Shown here: one piece after another, positions 7,135 through 15,118 of the stretch | Numbering within the stretch: position 1 is the first letter of the stretch | Layout: each line of letters begins with the position of its first letter | Origin: Rhodospirillales bacterium | GTDB lineage: Bacteria; Pseudomonadota; Alphaproteobacteria; Reyranellales; Reyranellaceae | Direction of reading: 5' to 3' | DNA length: 41,067 nt | NCBI GenBank assembly: GCA_009377525.1 | Contig: WHTW01000063.1 | Span: 1-41,067, forward strand | The notes under the pieces: model-generated | Told to the model about the DNA's origin: nothing | What the model saw: only the letters and a program-made list of their open reading frames with translations | The model's database searches: none | Translations under genes and position numbers: made by a program

Positions 7135-8166
7135 TCATCCTATTTCATCCCAGCTCGCCGCGACTGTCGCACGGTCGAGATCGCGGGTGATGAACACCAG
7201 CCGCGAGCGACGGTCGTCGTCGGGCCAGCGCGCCAGCAGGGTGGGCGGATGGAAGGTACGATGCACGCCGTGGATGACCAGCGGCCGGCTCTCGCCCATG
7301 ATGTCGAGCACGCCTTTCACGCGCAGCAAGCGGTCGCCCCATGAGGCGCGCACCGCCATGAGCCACCGATTGAAGCGGTCCCAGTCCAGCGGCTCGTCGA
7401 AGGTCAGGCAGAAGGAGCCGATATGGGCGTCGTGGCGCGAGCGGTCGTGATGCTCGTGATGGTGATGATGGTCGTGCGCCTCGGCGTTCAGCCATTGCTG
7501 CACGCGGTCGCTCTTGCCGGCCGGATCGAACGGACCGGCATCGAACAACAGCGCCGGATCGATCTCGCCCTGCACGACCTCGTAGAGCGGCGCGCCCGGA
7601 TTGAGGTCCTCCAGCCGGGCGCGCAGCTGGGCGCTGGTGTTGATGTCGGCGAGGTCGGTCTTGCTGATCAGCAGACGGTCGGCAACGGCAGCCTGCTTCA
7701 GCGCTTCCTGGTGCTCGTCGAGCTGACGCGCGCCGTTCATCGCATCGACCGTCGCCACGACGCCATCGAGGCGATAGTCATGGCTGATCATGGGATTGTT
7801 CAGCAGGAGCTGCAGGATGGGGGCAGGGTCGGCGAGGCCGGTCGTCTCCAGCAGTATGCGATCGAAAGGCGGTGTCTCGTTCTTGGCGCGGCGCCGTGCG
7901 ACGTCCCGCAGGGTCTTGTCGAGATCGCCCTGGATGGTGCAGCAGACGCAGCCCGACTGAAGCAGCACCATGTCGCCCGCGACGGACTGCATGAACAGGT
8001 GATCGAGGCCGACTTCGCCGAACTCGTTCACCAGCACCAGGCTTCTAGCCATGCGCGGATCGCCCAGCACGCGGTTGAGCAGCGTGGTCTTGCCGCTGCC
8101 CAGGAAGCCGGTGATCAGGCTGACCGGCATTCGCTCGGCCGACTTGTCATGGTCGAACAGACTCAT
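7135..8166 (-). CDS. CobW/COG0523 family GTP-binding metallochaperone
   Basis: A 343-residue G3E GTPase. Walker A is GFLGSGKT at residues 20-27, the metal-binding CxCC motif is GCVCC at 72-76, ETTGLADP lies at 107-114, and the guanine-specificity motif is SKTD at 168-171. A histidine-rich segment of about 18 residues (231-248, with HDHHHHHEHH) joins the GTPase domain to the CobW C-terminal domain. This layout fits a zinc-delivery or zinc-homeostasis GTPase rather than cobalamin-synthesis CobW, because no cobalamin genes are nearby. The start codon has only a weak ribosome binding site. I found no convincing Zur box upstream, only a small palindrome ATGCA-GCCG-TGCAT at 8205-8218. Confidence 0.9.
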   Translation of the reverse strand: MSLFDHDKSAERMPVSLITGFLGSGKTTLLNRVLGDPRMARSLVLVNEFGEVGLDHLFMQSVAGDMVLLQSGCVCCTIQGDLDKTLRDVARRRAKNETPPFDRILLETTGLADPAPILQLLLNNPMISHDYRLDGVVATVDAMNGARQLDEHQEALKQAAVADRLLISKTDLADINTSAQLRARLEDLNPGAPLYEVVQGEIDPALLFDAGPFDPAGKSDRVQQWLNAEAHDHHHHHEHHDRSRHDAHIGSFCLTFDEPLDWDRFNRWLMAVRASWGDRLLRVKGVLDIMGESRPLVIHGVHRTFHPPTLLARWPDDDRRSRLVFITRDLDRATVAASWDEIG

Positions 8167-8241
8167 TGCATCGCCAGTGTCAGTTCAGTGACAGCTCCAA
8201 TGTTATGCAGCCGTGCATCTTGACGCCAGCAGGGGACGGCA

Positions 8242-8280
8242 GGACGCTCCTTCGGTCAATAATTAAAGGAGGGAGCGTCC
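8242..8280 (+). promoter_or_regulatory. hairpin over the ribosome binding site of the cyclase gene
   Basis: GGACGCTCC (8242-8250) pairs perfectly with GGAGCGTCC (8272-8280), which ends one base before the ATG at 8281. The Shine-Dalgarno run AAAGGAGGG occupies 8265-8273, and CTCCTT in the left arm could instead pair with its AAGGAG part. The mRNA could therefore fold so that the initiation region is masked. It could also be a chance structure in GC-rich DNA. Confidence 0.45.
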
Positions 8281-9345
8281 ATGGACTCGAGATACCTTCA
8301 CGACAAGGAAGAGCTCAAGTCGTCGCGCATCGATGAAGAGCGCCGAAACTTCCTGACCGCCGGCCTCGTCGGCGGCGCGGTTGCGGCCGGTGCGTTGGTT
8401 GCTGGTGCGGCCCATGCCCAGCAGGTCGCCCAGGCGCCCGCGCCCTTCTGGCCGCATCCCAAGTGGGGCAAAGACGACGTTGCCGGCGCGTCCAACTGGA
8501 TTACGCCCGCCAAGGTCCTCGACACGATCAAGTGGATCAAGGACGGCAAGATCTACCGCATCGGCCGCGTCTATGAATCGGGCATGCCCAAGTTCGGCGA
8601 GCGCGCCTTCACGCTGCGCATCCCCGGCGGCCCGACCGGCGGTCCGTTCGGCGCCAACAAGCTTGTCTACAACGACGAGTTCCTCGCCACCGAGATCGGC
8701 CAGACCGGCACGCAGTTCGACGGCCTGGGCCATATCGGCATCCAGATGGGCAAGGACGGCGACAAGAACGAGATGCGCTACTACAACGGCCACACCGGGC
8801 AGGAGATCGGTGGCGCCTATGGTCTCGCCAAGATCGGCATCGAGAACTGCAAGCCGTTCTTCACCCGCGGCCATCTATTCGATGTCGAGGCCGTCAAGGG
8901 CGCGCCGATGGATGTCGGCCAGGAGATCACCGTCGCCGACCTGAAGGCAGCCCTGCAGAAGCAGAACATGCAGGAAGCCGACATCAAGGAGGGCGATGCC
9001 GTGTTCTTCAACACCGGCTGGGGCAAGCTGTGGCTGAAGAACAACGACAAGTTCAACAGCGGCGAGCCCGGCATCGGCCTCGAAGTCGCCAAGTGGTGCA
9101 TCGACAAGGGTGTGTGCCTGACCGGCGGCGACAGCTGGGCGACCGAGGTCGTGCCCAACCCGAACAAGGACCTGGCTTTCCCGGTCCACGGCGAGCTGAT
9201 CACCAAGAACGGCATCTACAACCACGAGAATCTCGACTTCACGGGGTTGATTGCCGATCGCAAGTATCAGTTCGTCTACATCTTCTCGCCGGCGCCCATC
9301 AAAGGCGCGACGGGATCGAACGGCGCGCCGATCGCGGTCACCTGA
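8281..9345 (+). CDS. Tat-exported cyclase family hydrolase (KynB-like fold)
   Basis: A 354-residue protein of the cyclase family (PF04199: arylformamidases, isatin hydrolases, other metal amidases). The N-terminus has a twin-arginine signal, ERRNFLTAGLVGG at about 20-32, then a hydrophobic run and an AHA cut site near residue 46, so it should act in the periplasm. The family metal motif HxGTHxDxxxH reads QTGTQFDGLGH at 141-151: Asp147 and His151 are kept but the first two His are Gln. PVHGELITKNGIYNHENLDF near the C-terminus is the usual family ending. A strong ribosome binding site precedes the start, and a clear terminator ends the unit, so it is probably a single-gene transcript. The Gln changes may reflect a subfamily with altered metal binding. 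Confidence 0.85.
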   Translation: MDSRYLHDKEELKSSRIDEERRNFLTAGLVGGAVAAGALVAGAAHAQQVAQAPAPFWPHPKWGKDDVAGASNWITPAKVLDTIKWIKDGKIYRIGRVYESGMPKFGERAFTLRIPGGPTGGPFGANKLVYNDEFLATEIGQTGTQFDGLGHIGIQMGKDGDKNEMRYYNGHTGQEIGGAYGLAKIGIENCKPFFTRGHLFDVEAVKGAPMDVGQEITVADLKAALQKQNMQEADIKEGDAVFFNTGWGKLWLKNNDKFNSGEPGIGLEVAKWCIDKGVCLTGGDSWATEVVPNPNKDLAFPVHGELITKNGIYNHENLDFTGLIADRKYQFVYIFSPAPIKGATGSNGAPIAVT

Positions 9346-9373
9346 TCGCCGTCGCACAGGGCATGAAGTCGAA

Positions 9374-9404
9374 CGCCCCCGCGCAACAGCGGGGGCGTCC
9401 TTTT
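9374..9404 (+). terminator. Rho-independent terminator
   Basis: CGCCCCCGC (9374-9382) and GCGGGGGCG (9389-9397) form a perfect 9-bp stem with a 6-base loop, followed by TCC and TTTT, 28 bases after the cyclase stop codon. This is the clearest intrinsic terminator of the window. Confidence 0.9.
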
Positions 9405-9419
9405 GTTGACCAATGCTCG

Positions 9420-9437
9420 TGCTCAACCGATTGAGCA
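9420..9437. promoter_or_regulatory. 7-bp inverted repeat upstream of the lactonase gene
   Basis: TGCTCAA (9420-9426) and TTGAGCA (9431-9437) are perfect arms around CCGA, just upstream of a possible promoter. The size and spacing fit a dimeric repressor or activator site. No regulator is encoded next to it. Confidence 0.4.
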
Positions 9438-9459
9438 TCGCGACACGCCTGCTTTCCGA

Positions 9460-9489
9460 TTGACTCCAGAAAAAGCGCGGGTGTTAACT
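9460..9489 (+). promoter_or_regulatory. possible sigma-70 type promoter of the lactonase gene
   Basis: TTGACT at 9460-9465 and TTAACT at 9484-9489 are separated by 18 bp. They lie 80 bp upstream of the ATG at 9570. The match is partial, so this is a candidate only. Confidence 0.35.
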
Positions 9490-9569
9490 GCACGGTGCGT
9501 GAGACGCAGGCGGCCTTTGAGCCGCAATGCCAGACAAGCAGTCCGACCACCACCTACGGGGAGGGACCC

Positions 9570-10445
9570 ATGTTGGGCAAGGCGCTAGCAGGAATCGCCG
9601 CGATCGCCATGAGCAGTTGCTTCTCTGTGGCGCAGGCGCAGGACATCAAGCTGTATGCGTTCAGTTCCGGCGCCCTCACCATCGGCAAGGGCATCCTGCA
9701 GAACCTGGGCCCGCTCGATCCTCCCATCCAGATCCCGGTCGGCTTCTTCGTCATCAAGCATCCCAAGGGCAACGTGCTCTTCGATACCGGCAACAACGAT
9801 CGCATCATCAAGGATCCGAGCTATTGGGGCGCCGCGTTCAACGCCTTGAAGCCGGTCAACACGCCGGACATGGCGATCGACACGCAGCTCGGGAAGATCG
9901 GTCTCAAACCCGACGACATCAAATATGTTGTCGTCAGCCACCTGCACCTCGACCATGGCGGCAATGTCGGCAAGTTCCCGAACTCGACGATCGTCGTGCA
10001 GAGGGACGAGATCCAGAATGCGTTCTGGCCGAAGGCGGGGACGGGAGGTCCCTACATGATCGGCGACGTCTTGCCGCTCAGAGCAGAAAACAAGGACTAC
10101 CCCAATGCCGTGAAGATGCTGCAGCTCGAGGGCGACCTCGACCTGTTTGGCGACGGAACCATGGTGGTCAAGCGCTGGGTCGCTCACACCCCCGGCAGCC
10201 AGATGATGACCGTGCGGCTGAAGAACAGCGGCCTCATCATATTGACCGGCGATAACGTCTATTTCCGCGAGAACGTGGAAAAGAGCCTGCCGCCGAATAT
10301 CGTGCTGGCCTACAACCCGTCCGGCTTCCTCACCGCCTACGAGTGGATCCGCCATATGATGGCCACCGAGAAGGCGGATTTTTTTACGGCTCACGATCCG
10401 GATGCCTTCAAGGCGATGAAGAAGGCGCCAGAGTTCTACGACTGA
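9570..10445 (+). CDS. exported metallo-beta-lactamase fold lactonase-like hydrolase
   Basis: A 291-residue protein starting at 9570 after GGGGAGGG. A Sec signal peptide ends at SVAQAQ near residue 24. The metal motif HLHLDH is at 124-129, with further likely ligands in VAHTPGSQ, LTGDNVY and FTAHDPD, the same order as in N-acyl-homoserine lactonases of the AiiA type. Early motifs VLFDTGNNDRI and GKIGLKPDDIKYVVVSHLHL are also typical. A periplasmic place is unusual for a quorum-quenching enzyme, so another lactone or ester substrate is equally possible. It stands alone between a terminator and the ABC operon. Confidence 0.85.
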   Translation: MLGKALAGIAAIAMSSCFSVAQAQDIKLYAFSSGALTIGKGILQNLGPLDPPIQIPVGFFVIKHPKGNVLFDTGNNDRIIKDPSYWGAAFNALKPVNTPDMAIDTQLGKIGLKPDDIKYVVVSHLHLDHGGNVGKFPNSTIVVQRDEIQNAFWPKAGTGGPYMIGDVLPLRAENKDYPNAVKMLQLEGDLDLFGDGTMVVKRWVAHTPGSQMMTVRLKNSGLIILTGDNVYFRENVEKSLPPNIVLAYNPSGFLTAYEWIRHMMATEKADFFTAHDPDAFKAMKKAPEFYD

Positions 10446-10509
10446 TCGGCGGGGAGGGCGCCCTTCTGAATCTCCGAGGGTCCCTCTCGTGTCGAGCTGA
10501 CTGAGCCAC

Positions 10510-11244
10510 ATGGCCGTTCTTTCGCTCGACCGGCTGAGCAAGCGTTTTGGCGCGCGAACGGCGGTCGATGCCGTTTCCTTCGACGTGCAGGAGCGCGAGA
10601 TATTCGGCCTGCTTGGACCGAATGGCTCCGGCAAGAGCACCATCCTGAGGCTCGTCACCGGCTACCTCTACCCGACCTCGGGGTCAGTCCGGATTGCCGG
10701 CGTGGACGTCGTGCGCGCCGCACGCGCCGCCCGGGAACGCATCGGTTATGTTCCGGAAGATTCACCGCTCTACGGGCACATGCGTGTCTCCGAGTTCCTC
10801 GCGTTCATGGGACGGCTACGGGGCATCACGGGCCGGACACTGGACCGCGCCATCGACGCCGCGGTCGAGCGGCTGGCGCTCGGCAGCGTGCGCGACGTCA
10901 TCATAGAGCGGCTGTCGCGTGGCTACCGGCAGCGTGTGTCGCTCGCCCAGGCAGTGCTGCACGAGCCGGAACTGCTCGTCCTCGACGAGCCGAGCAACGG
11001 CCTGGACCCCCGGCAGATCATCGAACTGCGGGGGCTGCTGAGGCACCTTGCGCAGGACTGCGCTGTGCTGGTGACCTCGCACATCCTGGCCGAGATCGAG
11101 CGCACGGCCGACCGGGCGGCAATCCTGCTCGACGGACGGCTCCTGACCGTCGAGCAGATCACCCGAGAAACGGCGCCCGCGCCGGTATCGTCACCCCTCG
11201 AGGCGCTGTTCCTGGAACTCACGCAAGCAAAGGCAATTCGATGA
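10510..11244 (+). CDS. ABC transporter ATPase, GldA-like
   Basis: A 244-residue ABC ATPase. Walker A is GPNGSGKST at residues 36-44, the signature is LSRGYRQRVSLAQAVL, and Walker B is LLVLDEPSNGLDPRQ, followed by the H-loop VTSHILAE. It belongs to the ABC-2 type group near GldA and NosF. The start at 10510 has no strong ribosome binding site. The stop overlaps the permease start by 4 bp. With the next genes it forms a GldA-GldF-GldG-DUF4340 cassette. Such cassettes occur in many non-gliding bacteria, and their substrate is not established. Confidence 0.9.
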   Translation: MAVLSLDRLSKRFGARTAVDAVSFDVQEREIFGLLGPNGSGKSTILRLVTGYLYPTSGSVRIAGVDVVRAARAARERIGYVPEDSPLYGHMRVSEFLAFMGRLRGITGRTLDRAIDAAVERLALGSVRDVIIERLSRGYRQRVSLAQAVLHEPELLVLDEPSNGLDPRQIIELRGLLRHLAQDCAVLVTSHILAEIERTADRAAILLDGRLLTVEQITRETAPAPVSSPLEALFLELTQAKAIR

Positions 11245-11942
11245 GCCAGGTGACGACGCTGGTAGCGAAGGAAGTCCGAACGCTCTTCACCTCTCCGATC
11301 GCCTATGCGGTGATCGCGGTGTTCATCGTGCTGAGCGGCTACACGTTCACCGTCACGCTGATCGTCAGCAAGCAGGCGACCCTGGTGCACATCTTCTTTC
11401 AGTCGGCTGTCCAGCTGATCCTGCTGGTCCCCCTCATCACGATGCGCCAGTTCGCCGAAGAGCGGCGCAGCGGCACGCTCGAGCTGCTGCTGACGGCGCC
11501 GGTGCGGGAAATCGACGTCGTTGTCGCGAAGTTCATGGCGTGCATGGTGGTGCTGGCCGTGATGACCAGCCTCACGCTGATCTATGCGGCCGTGCTGTCG
11601 GTCTACGGCGATCCGGACTGGGGTCCGATCTACAGCGGCTATGTCGGCCTCGTGATGTTGGGTGCGGCGCTGCTCTCCATCGGCCTCATGATCTCGGCCC
11701 TGACCACCAACCAGATCGTGGCCGCGGTGGTGTCCCTCGGGCTGTTCGGGGTCCTCTGGGCGATCGACACGTTGGCGGCATTGCTGCCGCAACCCTTCGA
11801 GAATTGGCTGCTCGGCCTCTCGCTGCTCGCGCATTTCACGCCCTTCGCCGTCGGCGCGATGTACTTGTCCGACTTCGGCTTCTTCCTCACGGTCATCCTG
11901 CTCGGCCTGTTCCTGACGGTCCGGGCGCTGGCGCGGCGCTGA
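11241..11942 (+). CDS. ABC-2 type permease, GldF-like
   Basis: A 233-residue integral membrane protein with about six hydrophobic segments. It starts MSQVTTLVAKEVRTLFTSPI, the standard GldF-type beginning, and has the conserved cytoplasmic loop RQFAEERRSGTLELLLTAPV before the third segment. It partners with the upstream ATPase, whose stop overlaps its start. Later segments include VVLAVMTSLTLIYAAVLSVY and YVGLVMLGAALLSIGLMISA, and the C-terminus ends ALARR. The next gene begins 3 bp after the stop. Confidence 0.9.
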   Translation: MSQVTTLVAKEVRTLFTSPIAYAVIAVFIVLSGYTFTVTLIVSKQATLVHIFFQSAVQLILLVPLITMRQFAEERRSGTLELLLTAPVREIDVVVAKFMACMVVLAVMTSLTLIYAAVLSVYGDPDWGPIYSGYVGLVMLGAALLSIGLMISALTTNQIVAAVVSLGLFGVLWAIDTLAALLPQPFENWLLGLSLLAHFTPFAVGAMYLSDFGFFLTVILLGLFLTVRALARR

Positions 11943-11945
11943 GCG

Positions 11946-13469
11946 ATGCACGAGCATGCCGTCGAGCTCCATGCGCTGTGGTGGGCGGCGGGCTGGCTTG
12001 TGGCCGTGCTCCTGCTTTTTGCGGCGGCGCTCCGGCTGCCGTTGGCGACAGGCCTGGGAGGCATCGGGGCGAGGCTCTATGCGGCGGGCTGTGTCTTAGC
12101 CGGGCTCGGCGTGTGTGTGCTGGCAAACGTCGCACTCGTGCTCAACGACACCCACATCGACCTGACCCGGGAGAAGGTCTACACACCGTCAGCCAGCGCG
12201 ATGGCGGTCGTCGACGAATTGAGAACGCCGGTCCGCATCACCTATTTCTACCGCTCCGAGGATCCCGTGGGGCAGCGTGCCCGCAACATCCTGGAGGTGA
12301 TGGGCCGGCGCAATCCGCTGCTCACGGTCCTCACCGTCGATCCCGACAAGCAGCCGGAGCTGGCGCGCCGCGAGGGCATCCGCCTCTACAACGCCGCCAT
12401 CATCGAGGCTGCCGGCCGGCGCGTCCTCATCCAGGGCACCGACGAGGCCGAGATCGCCATCGGCATCCAGCGCGTGCTGCGCACGCGGTCACTCACCGTT
12501 TGCTTCCTCGAGGGCCATGGCGAGTTCTCGATGGACGGCTTCGAGTTCCATACGCACCTCGAGGGCGTGACGGACCATAGCCACGGCGAAGCGTCCTCCC
12601 ATGTCATCGAGACCGCCGGGCACGGCGTCGGCCGGCTGCGCCGGGCTTTGGAAGCGCAGGGATACGCCACCCGGAAGCTGGTGCTGGCGACGACCGGTGC
12701 CGTCCCTGGCGATTGCACGGTGGTCCTCGCCGCCAACCCGCGCACCACGTTCCTGCCGGCGGAGGGCGCGGCGCTTCGGTCCTATCTCGCGGCCGGCGGT
12801 AGTGTATTGCTGCTGCTCGACCTCGGCTTCGTGCCGGAGGCGGGTCTGTCACAGCTGCTCTCAGACCTCGGCGCCCGCCTGGAGCAGCAGGTGGTCGTCG
12901 ATCCGCTGAGCCACTACCGCCGCGATTCCGAGATGGTGGCGGTGACAGGCTACGACCTGCATCCGATCACCCGCACCCTGTCGCTGACCTTCTTCCCCGG
13001 CATTCGGCCGCTGACCTTGACCAAGCCGGTGTCCAGCGTGGAGGTGACGCCAATCCTCCAAAGCAGCCGCGACAGCTATGCCCGCCCGGTGGCGCCCGCA
13101 GAGGCGCGAACGATCGAACCGGGCCGCTCTGCCCCCGAGGCTGCGGACGTGCGGCCGCGCGTGCTGGGCATCGCTGCCGAGGGAACGCTGGCGCCGGGCG
13201 CGCCGCCGTTTCGGGCGGTGGTGATCGGCGACGGCGACTTCGCCAGCAACTCCTTCCTGCCGTATATGGCCAATAGCGACCTGCTGGTGGCGGCGGTACG
13301 GTGGCTCGCTCGCGAGGAGCGCGGCACCACTGTCCGGACCCGCATCCCTGTGCCGCCGATGATCCTGCTGACGGCGGCGCAGAGCCGATGGCTCTTCGCC
13401 TCGATCGTCATCCTGCTTCCGCTGACGGTGATCGCGATCGGCGGCCTGGTCTGGTGGTTTAGGCGATGA
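11946..13469 (+). CDS. GldG-like membrane-anchored protein with His-rich insertion
   Basis: A 507-residue protein. Two N-terminal membrane segments (about 11-34 and 43-65) are followed by a large extracytoplasmic part and a C-terminal membrane segment (about 480-502) ending WWFRR. The soluble part has the GldG/ABC_transp_aux pattern: VYTPSASAMAVVDELRTPVR, later FLEGHGEFS, RRALEAQGY, and VLLLLDLGF. Between GHGE and the RRALEAQGY helix lies an inserted stretch with seven His in 36 residues (191-226: His 191, 202, 204, 211, 213, 219, 226). This could bind metal. Its stop overlaps the DUF4340 start (ATGA). It is likely the accessory partner of the ABC pair. Confidence 0.85.
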   Translation: MHEHAVELHALWWAAGWLVAVLLLFAAALRLPLATGLGGIGARLYAAGCVLAGLGVCVLANVALVLNDTHIDLTREKVYTPSASAMAVVDELRTPVRITYFYRSEDPVGQRARNILEVMGRRNPLLTVLTVDPDKQPELARREGIRLYNAAIIEAAGRRVLIQGTDEAEIAIGIQRVLRTRSLTVCFLEGHGEFSMDGFEFHTHLEGVTDHSHGEASSHVIETAGHGVGRLRRALEAQGYATRKLVLATTGAVPGDCTVVLAANPRTTFLPAEGAALRSYLAAGGSVLLLLDLGFVPEAGLSQLLSDLGARLEQQVVVDPLSHYRRDSEMVAVTGYDLHPITRTLSLTFFPGIRPLTLTKPVSSVEVTPILQSSRDSYARPVAPAEARTIEPGRSAPEAADVRPRVLGIAAEGTLAPGAPPFRAVVIGDGDFASNSFLPYMANSDLLVAAVRWLAREERGTTVRTRIPVPPMILLTAAQSRWLFASIVILLPLTVIAIGGLVWWFRR

Positions 13470-14020
13470 CTGCGCTGTCGTTACGGCGTCTCGTCATGCC
13501 GCTGCTCGCCATGCTGGCGTTGGCCTATCTCGGTGCGATGGTGGTGATCGGCGCGCAGCCGGTGCAGCGCCAGCTCGTGAAGTTCGAAGCGAAGGGCGTG
13601 CTGCAGATCGAACCGGAGGCTGTGCAGAGAATCACACTCGGCCGCGGCGGGCAGCAGATCGTGCTGGCACGCAGAGGCGAGGGAGGCTGGGCGCAGGAGC
13701 CTGGCGGCGCGGTCGATGCTGCCGTGGCGACTCATCTCGATACCGCGGTCAAGATGCTGCACCGTTCGGCGCCGGTGCGCGCGATCGCCCCGGAGGACCT
13801 GTCGGGCGTCGACACGCGTCCGTTCGGCCTCGAAGAACCGGTCATCGTGGCGACGCTCTCGGGATCGGGCGGCCAAGTGCTGACAGTGCGCTTTGGCGCC
13901 CTCAATCCGGAGGGCTTCCTGCAATACATGCGTATCGACGGTGATCCCAAGGTCTACCTGATGTCGCGCTTCATTGGCGCCGAATGGACGGCGGCGTTGG
14001 AGGGCTTGAAGCCGCGATGA
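13466..14020 (+). CDS. DUF4340 domain protein
   Basis: A 184-residue protein with one N-terminal membrane segment (MPLLAMLALAYLGAMVVIGA) and then the DUF4340 pattern: VQRITLGRGGQQIVLARRGE, WAQEPGGAVDAAVATHL, and RPFGLEEPVIVATLSGSGGQ near the end of the repeat-like unit. The family regularly follows GldG-type genes and is thought to be part of the same envelope complex. It is short for the family, with one unit instead of two or three. Its start overlaps the GldG-like stop and its stop overlaps the HupE/UreJ start, so all five genes should be translated from one message. Confidence 0.8.
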   Translation: MTALSLRRLVMPLLAMLALAYLGAMVVIGAQPVQRQLVKFEAKGVLQIEPEAVQRITLGRGGQQIVLARRGEGGWAQEPGGAVDAAVATHLDTAVKMLHRSAPVRAIAPEDLSGVDTRPFGLEEPVIVATLSGSGGQVLTVRFGALNPEGFLQYMRIDGDPKVYLMSRFIGAEWTAALEGLKPR

Positions 14021-15054
14021 CGTGGGCAAGGGCCTTGGCCGCGGTCGCGGCCGTGTCGCTCGCCTTCGGTGCCGCCGTCGCGCACCAGGGAGGGACGACC
14101 GGTCACGCCATGGTTTCGGTCGCCGGCCAGTCGGTGCGATACGCGCTCTCCTTGCCGGCCGAAGGGTTGGGCGAGGCCACGCGAGACCTGCGTGAATTCG
14201 CGGCTGCGGTTGCACGGCATGTCGCCGTAGAAGCCGACGGCGCAGCTTGCTCCGGTGTTCCGGCAGAGACGAGGCCGCCGTCGGCCGGGCGGGCAAGCAT
14301 CGAGGTCGTGGTGCTCTATGCGTGTGCGGCGCCCATACGTAATCTCTCGATTCGCGATGGCATCGACGCCTTGCTCGGTGTCGACCATCACACGATCGCT
14401 GACATTCAATGGCCGGGTGGCGCCAGGCAGGTGATATTCGAGAAGGGCCAGCGCCTGGCGAGCTTTGCCATAGCGGACAATGCCTCGCCCGAGCGCGGAA
14501 CGGCAGGCCAGTTCGGTTTCTACCTTGGCCTCGGTGTCGAGCACATTATCGGCGGCATCGACCATCTGCTGTTCCTGCTGGCCTTGCTCGCGCTCGCCAC
14601 GAGCCTGTGGCAGACGGTGAAGATCGTCACCGCCTTCACCGTGGCCCACAGCATCACCTTGAGTCTCGCGGCGCTGGGCGTGGTCGACGTGCCGTCGTCG
14701 ATCGTCGAGCCGCTGATCGCCGCCTCGATTGTCTGGGTCGCCGTGGAAAATCTGGTGGCACCTGCGGGGGCCGCCCGGCGCTGGTTGATCGCCGGCGTCT
14801 TCGGGCTGATCCACGGCCTCGGCTTCGCCTCGATGCTCACCGAGCTCGGCCTGTCGCAGGACGACCTGGTGCGGGCGTTGATCGGCTTCAATATCGGCGT
14901 CGAACTGGGCCAGCTCGCCTTCGTCGCCGTGGTCATGCCGCCACTGGTCTGGCTGGCGCGGCCCGGCCGGCTGCCGCACCTGCCACAGATCCTGTCGGTG
15001 ATCGTGGCGCTGGTCGGTGCGGTGTGGCTGGTCGAGCGCCTTCTCGCTGTGTGA
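14017..15054 (+). CDS. HupE/UreJ family membrane protein
   Basis: A 345-residue protein. The start at 14017 overlaps the DUF4340 stop and begins a signal peptide ending AAVAHQGG. The first 170 residues are an extracytoplasmic beta-rich domain. The rest has six membrane segments with the HupE/UreJ motifs GVEHIIGGIDHLLFLLALLA, FTVAHSITLSLAAL, and GLIHGLGFASMLTELG. These His-containing motifs line the metal path in nickel and cobalt permeases of the family. No hydrogenase or urease genes are in the window, so the metal and purpose are unknown. Its place as last gene of a GldA-type cassette with a His-rich partner hints at a metal-linked function. This is inference. Confidence 0.85.
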   Translation: MTWARALAAVAAVSLAFGAAVAHQGGTTGHAMVSVAGQSVRYALSLPAEGLGEATRDLREFAAAVARHVAVEADGAACSGVPAETRPPSAGRASIEVVVLYACAAPIRNLSIRDGIDALLGVDHHTIADIQWPGGARQVIFEKGQRLASFAIADNASPERGTAGQFGFYLGLGVEHIIGGIDHLLFLLALLALATSLWQTVKIVTAFTVAHSITLSLAALGVVDVPSSIVEPLIAASIVWVAVENLVAPAGAARRWLIAGVFGLIHGLGFASMLTELGLSQDDLVRALIGFNIGVELGQLAFVAVVMPPLVWLARPGRLPHLPQILSVIVALVGAVWLVERLLAV

Positions 15055-15118
15055 AGCGAGCGCCCTCGCGCAGCCGGAGGCGTTTTGCTTTGATGGGCCA
15101 GGTTCGGGAGGAGACACA

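Noticed and set aside
8205..8218. ATGCA-GCCG-TGCAT palindrome as a Zur box for the CobW gene
   Set aside because: Too short and too GC-rich in the centre compared with known alphaproteobacterial Zur sites; only noted inside the gene entry.
9570..10445. Quorum-quenching system with the AHL-lactonase-like gene
   Set aside because: No LuxI or LuxR gene is in the window, and the enzyme is exported, so this role is not supported.
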